A stretch of 64,000 nt of DNA from assembly GCA_965116935.1 (NCBI GenBank), contig OZ220737.1:5146001-5210000 (forward strand), given 5' to 3'. Below the pieces are notes generated by a model. The model saw nothing but the letters and a program-made list of their open reading frames with translations. It made no database searches and was not told the DNA's origin. Below are positions 37,001 through 47,150 of this stretch, piece by piece. Made by a program: the position numbers and the translations under genes. This DNA comes from VXYL01 sp965116935 (GTDB taxonomy: Bacteria; Pseudomonadota; Gammaproteobacteria; Pseudomonadales; Azotimanducaceae). Each line of letters opens with the position of its first letter. Within the stretch, counting starts at the first letter, position 1.

Positions 37001-38993
37001 GCTGGAGAGCGACGCGGCGGTCGCAGCCGCACGATCCCTCGGCGTCTGGTCCAACCTCAATGATCGGGTCGTCGCGGACGCCCCCTACTACGCTGTCGCC
37101 GAGCACTCCGCACAACTCGACGGCCCGCGCCTTCGACAACTCGAGGAGCGCTTCAAGGAAGGGACGCTGAACGTGCTGAGCTGCTCGACTACGATGGAGA
37201 TGGGCGTTGACATCGGTGGACTGTCGGCCGTTGTGATGAACAATGCGCCGCCGAGCTCGACCAACTACCGACAGCGTGCAGGACGTGCCGGGCGTCGTGG
37301 CGAAGGGATGTCCTTCGCCGTGACGCTGTGTCCAAACTCGCCGCACGGCGAGCAGGTGTTCGGCAATCCCCTATGGCCGTTCTCGTCTGAAGTCACTGTC
37401 CCTAGAGTGGCCCTCGACAGCTCGCGGCTGGTCCAACGCCACGTCAACTCACTCTGCTTGGGCACGTACTTGGACGGCTTAGATGCGCGCCGCCTTAAGA
37501 CGGGTTGGTTCTTCGAGGGGGATGGCGGCGAGAGTCCAGGTGCCCGTTTCGTTGGCTGGTGCCTCGCTGGTGCGAACCAGGATAGTCGGTTGCTCACCGG
37601 TCTAGAGCGGCTGGTTAGCGGCACGGCATGCGATGGGAGCGCCGCACGGGTGTTGCTGAGGAGGACAGCGACTGCGCTCAAGCACGCGATGGGCTCTTGG
37701 CAGCAAGAGGTGTCCGCTCTCCGCGCCGAGGCCACAGAGTTCGAGGACGACGATGCCCAGGTCCCCGCGCTCATGGCAATTGAGCGCCAGCTCAAACGCC
37801 TAGAGGGCGAGTATCTGCTCGCCGAACTCGCGAACCGGCAGTTTCTACCGGGCTACGGTTTCCCGACCGGCATCGTGACGCTCAACACGCTAACCGCCGA
37901 TGAGTTGAGGCGGCGCACTCAAGACAGCGATGAGCGGGAGACCTTCTCGGGTAGGCGTGCCGGCTACCCTTCGAGGCAATTGGAACTGGCAATCCGCGAG
38001 TACGCGCCCGGTGCCGAAGTGACAATCGACGGGAGGGTGTACGAATCCAGCGGCGTCACACTGAACTGGCATGTTCCGCCGGATGTGGAGAATGTGAACG
38101 AGGTACAAGCGCTCGGCTATGTGTGGCGCTGTCGTTCCTGCAACGCCACCGGCGACGCGCGGACGGTAATGGTCGAGTGCCCAAGCTGCGGCGGTACGGT
38201 GAGTACGAGGAAGTACCTGGAGCCTGCTGGCTTCGCAGTGGATATCCGGCACGCGCCGCACAACAACGTAGTCACGCCCACTTATATACCCGTAGAGGCC
38301 CCTTGGATTAGTTGCCCTACTCCCGCTTGGTCGCAAGTCGACGAACCTTGCGCCGGTCGGTACCGGTACTCGGACAGCGGGCACCTGTTCCACGGCAGCC
38401 GAGGTGCCCACGGCCACGGCTACGCCCTGTGCCTGCGTTGCGGTCGGGCAGCATCGGAGATTGGCGACCCGCACGAAACCGCCATTCCAGAAGCCGTCGG
38501 CCCCGGCCACTTGAGGTTGCGAGGCGGCAGGGACCGCGATGGCGCAAGCGATTGCGACGGTGAGGGCTTTGCAATCCAGCGCGGCCTATCGCTAGGCGGA
38601 GGTCGTCACACGGACGTCTTCGAGTTGCAGCTTGTTGGACTCAGCGACGAGGTGGCGGCGATGTCCATCGGTACGGCGTTGCGCACCGCTTTCTGCCGCT
38701 TGATTGGTATCCAAGAGGACGAGGTCGGGGTTACCGTGCGTCAAGCGCGGGCCGAGGACCAGAGCGTATGCCAGTCCATGTTCCTCTACGACATGGCCGA
38801 CGGCGGCAACGGCTACGTTGCAGCACTTCGCGAGCACATTGGAGTTGCGCTCAAGCGTACCGTGGAGGTTCTACGCTGCCGCAACAAGTGCGATGCCGCC
38901 TGCGAGGCATGCCTACTCACATTCCGCAGTCAGTATGAAGCCGCACGGCTAGATCGCCGCCGGGCTCTTGAGTTCGCGGAGGCGTGGAGCTGA
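34078..38993 (+). pseudogene. druE: DruE-like DEAH helicase with DUF1998 module, frameshifted
   Basis: From GTG 34078, six bases after druH, the frame encodes a superfamily 2 helicase with Walker A GTGSGKT at residues 129-135. At about 34583 one base is missing from CTCAACGCCTCATC (an extra C restores YPLNALINSQRERLRAW). The other frame then carries VLDEAHTYVG (34851-34880), FVATSATIGG, the C-terminal helicase motif QRAGRAGRRGEG (37271-37306), zinc-finger-like Cys pairs, and at the end DMADGGNGY plus CRNKCDAACEACL, typical of DUF1998. The restored protein would be 1638 residues. The break separates motif I from motif II, so as sequenced no active helicase is made. DISARM splits these domains over two genes, so Druantia fits better. 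Confidence 0.75.
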
Positions 38994-39161
38994 CGACGTG
39001 TCACCCCACGCAGCCCGCCGGTCGCCTTCCCAGTATGTAGGGCGACGTCGGCCCTTCCCGTCACCCGCCCTCCGGCCCGCGGCTGTGCCACAGCTTTGGC
39101 ACTTTCGCGTCTCCCGTCGGTCGTTTTACGCCCTTTACCGAACGGACGATCCCTTGGCTCG

Positions 39162-40592
39162 ATGTGCTGGCGCTTGCTTGGCGTTGCGGAGTTTGGCGGC
39201 TTGACTGGCCCAAGGCTTGCGGCGCTAGCCGCACTAGTGGCGCTTGCCGCCTGCACGGATCGTGCGAGTGTTGAGCCGCCGGTGGTGGCGGGCGTCGATG
39301 CCGACGACGCCGAGCTCGCGGCCTTCGTGCGGGAGCGCGTCGATGCTGCCGTGGCGAACGCACGGTCTGGGCCCGTCCGTGGTCGGTTGGCGATGGCCTA
39401 TGACGCGAATGGATTCGATGAGGCCGCCATTGCAAGCTATTCGCAGGCGACGGAACTGGCGCCGGACGAGTTTCTCTGGCCGTATCTGCGGGCGCTGTTG
39501 CTGGCTCACCGAGGCGACTACGAGGGCGCCATTGAAGACCTCGGCCGCGCATTGGCAATCGACGGCGACTACGCGCCGGCGTGGCTGTGGCGCGGCACTT
39601 GGCTCCTGGACCTGGGCCGCGCAAGCGGGGCCACCGAAGCCTTCCAGCAAGCGCGCGAACTTGCGCCGGACGAGCCCACACGTGTCGCCGCCGAGGCTGG
39701 ATTGGCACGTGCCCTGCTCGCGCAAGGCGACGCCGAGGACGCGCACAGGCTGCTCTCGAGTCTTGCCGAGAGTGCGCCCCATCCAGCCGTGCTCCGGCTG
39801 CTGGCGAACAGCAGCCGCGCCCTTGGCAAGGAAGCTGACCTGCCAAGCAATGAGCCTGCGGCCGCCGCACTCGAGTGGCCTGACCCGCGCCGGGCGCGCC
39901 TCGATGACTTCGTGCGCGGCTTCGATGCGCGCTTGCGTCAGGCCGAAGGCGTGCTCAACCGCGGCGATGCCGAGGCTGCGCTCGACATTCTCGAGCCCTT
40001 GCGCAAGCGGCGTCCCGGCGATCGCACGCTGCTCAACAACCTTGCCATTGCCTATGCCGCCACCGGCAAGCCGGCGACTGCGATGGAGACGCTGCAGGAA
40101 GGGCTCCGGCTGCACGACGACTACTATCTCTTTCACTTCAACGCGGCGGTCGCATACGAGGAGCGCGGCGACGCGCGAACGGCGCTCATGCACCTCGATC
40201 GGGCGCTGTCGCTACAGCCCGCCTTTTCGCCGGCGCACGAAAGGAAGGTACTCGTGCTGATCGGGCAGCAGCGACACGAGGATGCCCTCGCGGCAGTGGA
40301 AACCGCGATGGCTGCAGGCGCACAGACCGCCTCGATGATGTATCGCGCCGGGGTTGTTGAAGGCAGTCGTGGGCGTTGGAGCAATGCGATTGGCCATTTT
40401 CAGGAGGCTGTGCGCCTCGCACCCAAGCTCGCCCGCGCCCATCTCGCGCTCGGGCGCAGTCTCGCCGAGGCTGGTCGCCATGACGAGGCGGGCGGCGCGC
40501 TCGACGACGCGGAGCGCCTCGGTGCAGCCTCGGCGGACATCGCAAGTGCCCGGCGGCGCCTCCTGGCTCTCTGGGCAAGCGAGTCGCCTTGA
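39162..40592 (+). CDS. TPR-repeat lipoprotein
   Basis: A 476-residue protein starting at ATG 39162, with a hydrophobic signal segment (~15-28) ending in an LAAC lipobox, so it is probably anchored to the outer membrane. The rest is a solenoid of tetratricopeptide repeats (for example AIASYSQATELAPDEF, AIEDLGRALAIDGDYAPAW, ALMHLDRALSLQPAF, AIGHFQEAVRLAPKLARAHLALG). The longer frame from 39096 adds only a basic tail. Its stop overlaps the next gene's ATG (TGATG), so it is translationally coupled to a CRTAC1/UnbV protein. It probably acts as a docking scaffold. Confidence 0.78.
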   Translation: MCWRLLGVAEFGGLTGPRLAALAALVALAACTDRASVEPPVVAGVDADDAELAAFVRERVDAAVANARSGPVRGRLAMAYDANGFDEAAIASYSQATELAPDEFLWPYLRALLLAHRGDYEGAIEDLGRALAIDGDYAPAWLWRGTWLLDLGRASGATEAFQQARELAPDEPTRVAAEAGLARALLAQGDAEDAHRLLSSLAESAPHPAVLRLLANSSRALGKEADLPSNEPAAAALEWPDPRRARLDDFVRGFDARLRQAEGVLNRGDAEAALDILEPLRKRRPGDRTLLNNLAIAYAATGKPATAMETLQEGLRLHDDYYLFHFNAAVAYEERGDARTALMHLDRALSLQPAFSPAHERKVLVLIGQQRHEDALAAVETAMAAGAQTASMMYRAGVVEGSRGRWSNAIGHFQEAVRLAPKLARAHLALGRSLAEAGRHDEAGGALDDAERLGAASADIASARRRLLALWASESP

Positions 40593-42334
40593 TGCGCTGT
40601 CGGCACCGGAGAGGTGGGCGCGCCGCCGGCGCAACGCCCCTGCTTGGCACGCTTGTGCTGTTGTCGCAACTGGCCGCCTGCGCGCCGGACGACCATGTCG
40701 ATGCCGAACCAGCCGAGCCCTGGTTCGTTGACGAAGCAACGGAGCGCGGGCTCGAGTTCACGCATCGCTCCGGCTACGTCCCCGGCGCCTTGCCGCTGTT
40801 GCCGGAGATCGTCGGCGGTGGCGCGGCGTTGGTGGACGTGGATGGCGATGGCGATCTCGATGCATATCTTGTCCAGGCCGGTTGGCGGCTCGATGGCAGC
40901 AACGCCGATGCGCCCAGCGACACGCTGTTCGTGAACCGCGGGGATGGCCGGTTCGAGCCTCGGCCGCAAGCGCAGCGCGGCTACGGCATGGGCGTCGCCG
41001 CCGGCGACTACGACGGCGACGGCGACACCGACCTTTACGTCACCAACGTCGGCGCCAACGCCCTCCTGCGCAACGACGGCAGCGGGCATTTCGACGACGT
41101 CGCCGATGTGGCCGGCGTCGACGACCCAGGTTGGGGCACGGCGGCCGCGTTCCTGGACCTCGACGCCGACGGCGACCTCGACCTCTTTCTCGTCAACTAC
41201 ATCGACTGGTCCCTGGCCATCGAGAAGGACTGCCATTCGCGCGGCAGACCCACCTACTGCGCCCCCACTACCTACGCGGCGCCGGCCATGGATCGCCTCT
41301 TTCGCAACGACGGCGACGGCACCTTCACCGATGTCAGCGCCGCGGCCGGCCTTGGCCAAGGTCGCGGCAATGGCCTCGGTCTCGGCGCCGCCGACTTCAA
41401 CGACGACGGCCTCGTCGATCTCTTCGTCGCCAACGACAAGACCGTGAACCGGCTTTGGCTCAACAAGGGCGGGCTGCGCTTCGAGGAGGCGGCGGGGGCG
41501 TGGGGCTGTGCGGTGGACGACCACGGCGGCGCCAAGGCCGGTATGGGCGTCGCGGTGGCCGACATGGACGACGACGGCGATGCCGACGTGCTGGTGGTGA
41601 ACCTCGAAGGCGAAACCGACTCCTACCACCGCAACGATGGCGGCTATTTCACCGACGCCACGGCGCAAGCCGGGCTCACCGTACACGGACGTCGCCACAC
41701 CCGCTTCGGCGTCGTTGCCCAGGACTTCGACAACGACGGCTGGCTCGACATCTATCAGGCCAACGGCAAGGTCGATGGCGACCCAACTGCCGCCACAGAC
41801 GCGTTCGCCGAGCCGAATCTGCTCTACCGCGGCCGAGGGAGCGACTCGGGCATTCGATTCTCCCCGGCACGGCCCCGCGCTGGCACCGCAGCGCCACTCG
41901 TACACACCAGCCGCGCCGCTGCCGTGGGCGACGTGGACAATGACGGCCGCCTGGACGTCCTCGTCGTCAACCGCGATAGCCCCGCATATCTGCTGATGAA
42001 CCGCACCGAAGCGGGCAACTGGGCGCGCTTTCGCCTCCTGGACCAGCAGGGCGCCGACGTTCCTGGCGCCGTGCTGCTGGCAACGGTAGGCAGCCGCCGC
42101 ATCCGGCGCGACGCCGCGCCCTCCTCCAGCTATCTGGCATCGCACGATCACCGCATCGACGTCGGGCTTGGCGAGTTCCGGTTCGCGCGAGATGTAGCGG
42201 TGCGCTGGCCCGGAGGAACGCTGGAGCGGTTCGGTGACTTCGCGGCCGGCACCAGCGCCGTTCTCGCACGCGGCCAAGGCGCTGCCATGCCGCCGGGGGC
42301 GACAAAAACTCCCCTTGACCGCAGCCGACGATAG
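40592..42334 (+). CDS. CRTAC1/UnbV (ASPIC) FG-GAP repeat protein 1
   Basis: A 580-residue exported protein. An N-terminal signal segment with an LAAC lipobox (~20-32) is followed by a seven-bladed FG-GAP/VCBS propeller in which calcium-type DxDGDGDxD loops recur (VDGDGDLDAY, YDGDGDTDLY, LDADGDLDLF, FNDDGLVDLF, MDDDGDADVL, FDNDGWLDIY, VDNDGRLDVL). It ends in a UnbV/ASPIC domain with a VRWPGGTLERF segment. A KDC-x5-RPTYCAPTTY insert is shared with the second copy at 47151. Such proteins are extracellular or periplasmic and their role is unknown. Coupled to the TPR lipoprotein and followed by the TonB receptor. Confidence 0.85.
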   Translation: MRCRHRRGGRAAGATPLLGTLVLLSQLAACAPDDHVDAEPAEPWFVDEATERGLEFTHRSGYVPGALPLLPEIVGGGAALVDVDGDGDLDAYLVQAGWRLDGSNADAPSDTLFVNRGDGRFEPRPQAQRGYGMGVAAGDYDGDGDTDLYVTNVGANALLRNDGSGHFDDVADVAGVDDPGWGTAAAFLDLDADGDLDLFLVNYIDWSLAIEKDCHSRGRPTYCAPTTYAAPAMDRLFRNDGDGTFTDVSAAAGLGQGRGNGLGLGAADFNDDGLVDLFVANDKTVNRLWLNKGGLRFEEAAGAWGCAVDDHGGAKAGMGVAVADMDDDGDADVLVVNLEGETDSYHRNDGGYFTDATAQAGLTVHGRRHTRFGVVAQDFDNDGWLDIYQANGKVDGDPTAATDAFAEPNLLYRGRGSDSGIRFSPARPRAGTAAPLVHTSRAAAVGDVDNDGRLDVLVVNRDSPAYLLMNRTEAGNWARFRLLDQQGADVPGAVLLATVGSRRIRRDAAPSSSYLASHDHRIDVGLGEFRFARDVAVRWPGGTLERFGDFAAGTSAVLARGQGAAMPPGATKTPLDRSRR

Positions 42335-42450
42335 GCATAGTTTCCGGTTCCATTGTGTGCGACGTTCGCGTGCGATCGTACCTGCACACGGGAAGCTTAG
42401 GTTTCACCGGGTCCGCGCCTCACCTGACGCCGGGCCGAGGAGGGAAGGTG

Positions 42451-45400
42451 ATGGTTCTGCACCCACGCAGGCAACTGATTCGCATCCTGTGCGCGTCTCT
42501 CACTCTGACGTTCGGCGTCGTCGCCACAGCGCAGGACGAAGACGCAGAGGCCGAAGACGAGGAAGTCGCGGAGGCCGACGGCGAAATCGAGGAAATGCTC
42601 GTGACCGGGTCCTACATCCGGCGTGATAACTTCGATCTGCCATCGCCGAAGTCGATCCTCGACAACATCGACATCGAGATGTCCGGCAACGCCGAGATCG
42701 GCGACGTCATCTTCGACCAGTCGTTCCAGCTTGGTGTCAATGCCAATGCTGCACCGTTCGAAGGCATTTGCTGCTCCGAGTCCGGGCAGGACGGCATCAG
42801 CAACGACGAATGGGGCGGACAGGCCGACAACCAGCAGGGCAACCAGGGCACGGAAGTCTGGGCTAACCTGCGCGGCCTCGGCACCCGCGCCACCATGACC
42901 ATGATGGACGGCCACCGCCTGCCGGCGGACACGACCCCTCGCGGCGAGCGCGCCGGCGTGGACGTGAGCGGCATGTATCCGGCCATCGCCATCGGTCGGG
43001 TGGAGACCATCCTCGACGGTGCCTCCGCGCTCTACGGCGCGGAAGCCGTGAGCGGCGTCATCAACATGGTGCCGCGCAAGGACTTCGAAGGGCTGACGTT
43101 CAGTGTGGACTGGCAGTCACCGCTTGAAGACGGCGCTCCCAACCAAGCCTTCAGCATGCTCGGCGGCGTGCAGGGCGATCGCGGACGAGCGATCTTCGCC
43201 ATGGAACTGCGCGAAACGGACCGGATGCGCTTTACCGACCGGCCGGACTACATCATCGACACCAAGAACCCCTGGGCGCGGCACACCACGGTAGGCAACG
43301 ACTACTACCACTACGGTCAGTGGTCACGCTTCTGGAAGGATGCCTACGACGCCGGTGGCAACCCGGCAAGCCGCATCCATGTGCCGGTGCGGTCGCCGCT
43401 TGGCGAACTCATGACGCCGGAAGAACGCACCGCCCTCGACGATGCCGGCTACGGCTTCGCGAGCCAAGCCGGCCACAGGCGCTGGTCCGACAACATCAGC
43501 GAAATCGCCGTGGGATGGTCGCAAGACCCCGGCTGTGCACACGGCTTTGCTGCGGGGCACGACGAGGAAGGCCCACCGCCCGCGAGCCAGTTCGGGCCGT
43601 TCTTCGACTGGGGCAACGGCGAGGAAGCCCACAACGCCCGCCGGGATCAGTGGCAGGCGCAGTACGGCGCCCACTGGGGCACCGACTTCCGCAACGTGCC
43701 CGGCGAGACGTTCCAGTACAACGACGTTGCCAAGCACGGCAACTTCATGAACGGCTACATGGACCCGAACGACCCGGCCTACCACTGCCGCATGGTGGAC
43801 TCCGACTATCAGGACATCCAGGCAGAAAGCTCGCGGCAGAAGGGCATGGCCTACTTCGAGTACGAGTTCACCGACAACATCACGGTGCGCGGCGAGTTCG
43901 TCTCCGGCGCGGTGGACTACAACACCCGCCTCTATGCGCCGGGCTTCAACGACTTCTACTCCGGCGCTGGGCTGGTGGACGACCGCTTCCCGATTGCCAT
44001 CGGCTCGAACCCGGGCAATCCGTTCCGTGCCTTCGCGGACGGTTCCACCATCTCGGACTACGTTCCTAGCCTCGTGTGGGATCCCAACGACAACAACACC
44101 TTCCTGCCGCCGGGCACGAACGTCTTCTGGCCCGGCGTGACGCCCGACGTGTGGCCGGCGGGCGTTGCCCCCTGCGCCGAACTGCCCGGGTTTGCCGACT
44201 GCAACCCCGGCAGCAATCCGGCGGTCTGGGGCGGCGGCTCCAGCACTTGGACGGCGCGGCCGACGCGCCAGCTCGACTTCATCGACGTCAACCGCAACGG
44301 TCGCTACGACTACCTGATGGAACCCGGCGAGCTGTTGGTGTTCGCACAGGACATGAACGGCGATGGCATTCCCGACCGCGACTGGGACGGCGACGGCATC
44401 GCCGATACCAACGCCCAGCGCCTACCCGAGGCGAGGGTTGTGCTGATGGGGATGGGCGACGCCGACGGCGACGGCATCCCGGATCGATTCGACCCGGATG
44501 GCGGCGGCATCGTCTTCTACGAGGACGTGCGGTTCGAGGAACGGCGCCTGTTCGCGTTTCCCAAGCATCCGCGCAACAACAACCTCGACTGGGCCGTGGA
44601 CGACGGCATCCTGCACTTCCTGCGCCGCACCCAGCGCAACGACATCCGCATCCGCCTCGGCAGCGAAATCCGCATCCCGGACACGGACTGGATCGTCGAT
44701 GCGGACTGGATCTGGTCCAAGGGCAACCGTGAGCAGAACCAGTTCCAGGAAGTGACTCCGGCGATGATCCAGGCCTTGCGCTGCAACGCCGGGCCCAACA
44801 ACAACTCCTGCTGGAACCCATTCAGCACGACCTATCTGATGATGGACGAGAACGGCTTCATCACCGGCAACCCCAACACCAAGTTCCCGGCCGAGAACGA
44901 CCCGGGCTTCACGCCACCTGACCACGATTACGTCAATACCGAGGAAGAGCACCGGCTCGCCGGCAACGTGATGTCCTACAACATCCAGGACCTCGGCATG
45001 ACCATCGTCGATGTGGTGGCGGCCAACTCGAGCCTGTTCGACCTCTGGTACAACGACGAGCCGGTGGGCTTCGCCATCGGCACGCACTGGCGGCTCGAAG
45101 AGGAGGAGTACCGACCCCACGCCCTCGCACAGTCCGCCATCGGTGGCAACCGCTTCGCCCTGCGCAAGAGCGAACAGTCGAGCCGGGCGATCTTTGCCGA
45201 GCTGGCGCTGCCGCTGATGTCAAGCGACGTCTTGGGCACGTTGGAGGCACAGGTGGCGCTGCGCTACACCGAGATCGAGACGACGGGCATCTACGGCCAG
45301 CCGGGCTCCACCACGTTCGACACCACCATTCCGAAGCTGGCGGTGCGCTACGAGCCGATGGACATGCTCGCCCTGCGCGGCAGCATCACCCAAGGCTTCG

Positions 45401-46872
45401 TGACGCCGGGGCTGTATGCGCTGTTCGGTGCCGCCGAGGTTTCCAACATCGGCACCCTCGGCGACTACATCTGCGACTACCTGCCGGAAATGCAGGACTG
45501 CATCGACGCTGGCGCCAGCAAGGGCGGCGGCACGCCGGACGTGCGCACCGCCAGCGCGGCAAGCCCGAACCTCGAGGCAGAGACTTCAGACCTCTACAAC
45601 GTCGGGTTCTCGCTCAAGTTCTTCGACGGCGATCTGGTGTTTGATGTGGATTACACCAACGTCGAGTTCCGGGGCCAGCTTGAGGAACTGGGGGCCGGGC
45701 AGCGGGTCGGACTCAACTCCAATGGCTTCACCGAGTATCTCCTGGCGGCCTGCCCGGGCACGCTGGTGGACTGGGACAACGAGCGCAAGCACGGCGATCC
45801 AGAGCTCGCGGCGCTCACCCAAGAGGAGTTCCGTACGTCGAGCTACACCAACGCCGCGGACCTCGAGTGCCGCCGCAACGCCGCGTTGAGCTGGATCGAG
45901 TCTGGCGCCAACGCCGGCGCTGGCGAAATCGCCTTCGCCGGCAGCGCGTTGGAGCGGGGCCGGGAGCTCACGGCGGCTGACGGCAGCACCTACATGAGCC
46001 CGATCGTCCTCGACTACGTCGAGAACTCGTGGACCGCGCAGGGCAAGCGGGAGGCGGAAACGGTCATCTACGGCATGCGCTATGGCTTCGAGCTGCCGCG
46101 CAGCCGCTTCACCGACTGGATGGGCGAGGACACGGGCCTGTTCATGTTCACCTTCAGCGCCACGCAGTTCCTGACCCAGGCGCTCACCAAGTACAAGAGC
46201 TTCGGCTGCGATCCCATCAACCGCAACGTCGGCGGCTTCTGCCCGAGCGACCACGTGCTCGCCGACATTCGCGTCGATGGCGTTGGCAACCGCAACTCCC
46301 AGTACTTCTCGCCGCCGAACATGAACCTGTATTCGGACCTGCCGCCGACGCCGGAGTGGCGCGCGAACGCGAACCTGCGCTGGTTCAACGGCCCGCACAC
46401 GCTGCAGGTTGCCGTCCGCTGGCACGACCGGGTGGAAAACCTGAACGTGGCCTGGGACCCGATGAAGGAGCGCGAAGCCCTCGATCCGCGCACGGTAATC
46501 GCTTCGTGGACGTGGGACACGGGCGGGCGCTCCTCCTATCCGCACCACGTGCCGTACCGCGGCTTCGACGAGGTTACGGTCGGTTCGGGCGACGATGCGG
46601 TGACCAAGCGCATCCCGCGCGAGCAGCAGTCGCAACGCTGCGCGTTCCAGCCGTGGCCGGTGTGCAAGATCGACTCGCGCCATTACTGGGACGTGTCGTA
46701 CAGCTATCGCCGACCGCAGACGCTGGGCTTCAGCTCGATGCTGCTCAACGTCGCGGTGCGTAACGTGTTCGACACCTATCCCGACCCCATCACCCAGTTC
46801 TCGGCACACGAGCCGTATCTGGACAACATCATGGGGCGGATGATGCTGGTTCGACTGGCGTTCTCCATGTAG
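42451..46872 (+). CDS. very large TonB-dependent receptor
   Basis: A 1473-residue outer-membrane receptor that imports a large or scarce ligand using TonB energy. ATG 42451 follows GAGGAGGGAAGG and gives a signal peptide with an ATAQ-type cleavage site. Next come an acidic stretch, a TonB box-like IEEMLVTGSYIR, and a plug domain with WANLRGLGTRATMTMMDGHR and the DGASALYGAEAVSGVINMV motif. The rest is beta-barrel, ending in a hydrophobic Phe-containing C-terminal strand (LVRLAFSM). It is far longer than the usual 700-1000 residues. Part of the excess, about residues 611-690, is a DxNGDGIPD-type calcium-binding-like insert. It sits in the centre of a mirrored TPR/UnbV cluster. Confidence 0.9.
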   Translation: MVLHPRRQLIRILCASLTLTFGVVATAQDEDAEAEDEEVAEADGEIEEMLVTGSYIRRDNFDLPSPKSILDNIDIEMSGNAEIGDVIFDQSFQLGVNANAAPFEGICCSESGQDGISNDEWGGQADNQQGNQGTEVWANLRGLGTRATMTMMDGHRLPADTTPRGERAGVDVSGMYPAIAIGRVETILDGASALYGAEAVSGVINMVPRKDFEGLTFSVDWQSPLEDGAPNQAFSMLGGVQGDRGRAIFAMELRETDRMRFTDRPDYIIDTKNPWARHTTVGNDYYHYGQWSRFWKDAYDAGGNPASRIHVPVRSPLGELMTPEERTALDDAGYGFASQAGHRRWSDNISEIAVGWSQDPGCAHGFAAGHDEEGPPPASQFGPFFDWGNGEEAHNARRDQWQAQYGAHWGTDFRNVPGETFQYNDVAKHGNFMNGYMDPNDPAYHCRMVDSDYQDIQAESSRQKGMAYFEYEFTDNITVRGEFVSGAVDYNTRLYAPGFNDFYSGAGLVDDRFPIAIGSNPGNPFRAFADGSTISDYVPSLVWDPNDNNTFLPPGTNVFWPGVTPDVWPAGVAPCAELPGFADCNPGSNPAVWGGGSSTWTARPTRQLDFIDVNRNGRYDYLMEPGELLVFAQDMNGDGIPDRDWDGDGIADTNAQRLPEARVVLMGMGDADGDGIPDRFDPDGGGIVFYEDVRFEERRLFAFPKHPRNNNLDWAVDDGILHFLRRTQRNDIRIRLGSEIRIPDTDWIVDADWIWSKGNREQNQFQEVTPAMIQALRCNAGPNNNSCWNPFSTTYLMMDENGFITGNPNTKFPAENDPGFTPPDHDYVNTEEEHRLAGNVMSYNIQDLGMTIVDVVAANSSLFDLWYNDEPVGFAIGTHWRLEEEEYRPHALAQSAIGGNRFALRKSEQSSRAIFAELALPLMSSDVLGTLEAQVALRYTEIETTGIYGQPGSTTFDTTIPKLAVRYEPMDMLALRGSITQGFVTPGLYALFGAAEVSNIGTLGDYICDYLPEMQDCIDAGASKGGGTPDVRTASAASPNLEAETSDLYNVGFSLKFFDGDLVFDVDYTNVEFRGQLEELGAGQRVGLNSNGFTEYLLAACPGTLVDWDNERKHGDPELAALTQEEFRTSSYTNAADLECRRNAALSWIESGANAGAGEIAFAGSALERGRELTAADGSTYMSPIVLDYVENSWTAQGKREAETVIYGMRYGFELPRSRFTDWMGEDTGLFMFTFSATQFLTQALTKYKSFGCDPINRNVGGFCPSDHVLADIRVDGVGNRNSQYFSPPNMNLYSDLPPTPEWRANANLRWFNGPHTLQVAVRWHDRVENLNVAWDPMKEREALDPRTVIASWTWDTGGRSSYPHHVPYRGFDEVTVGSGDDAVTKRIPREQQSQRCAFQPWPVCKIDSRHYWDVSYSYRRPQTLGFSSMLLNVAVRNVFDTYPDPITQFSAHEPYLDNIMGRMMLVRLAFSM

Positions 46873-46874
46873 TC

Positions 46875-47127
46875 AGTGTCGCGTCATGCGTCCTTTGGCG
46901 CATCAGCGTTCGCCCCTTGGTTCGTGGCAAGGCGCGTCCCGCCGGCAATGGCAGGCCCCTTGGCAAGGGGCGCAACGCCGCCACGGGGCAAGGGGAGAAC
47001 GCCCTTCGGGAGCGTCGGCAGCGCGCCATCGCGTCGTTGCAGCCCTTGGCAATGCGACCGGGCATTCCGCCTCGCGCTGACGCGCTGCCGACGCTCTGAT
47101 GCGTCAAAGGACGCATGACGCGACACT
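46875..47127. repeat. 253-bp MITE-like element with 34-bp terminal inverted repeats
   Basis: AGTGTCGCGTCATGCGTCCT (46875-46894) continues as TTGGCGCATCAG, and 47093-47127 is its near-perfect complement (one mismatch in about 32). Inner inverted segments GAGCGTCGGCAGCGCG and CGCGCTGCCGACGCTC also pair, so the whole element can fold on itself. It contains no gene and lies directly after the TonB-receptor stop. No clear target duplication was seen. Confidence 0.6.
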
Positions 47128-47150
47128 AAAACCGTCCCGCAGGCCCTCCA

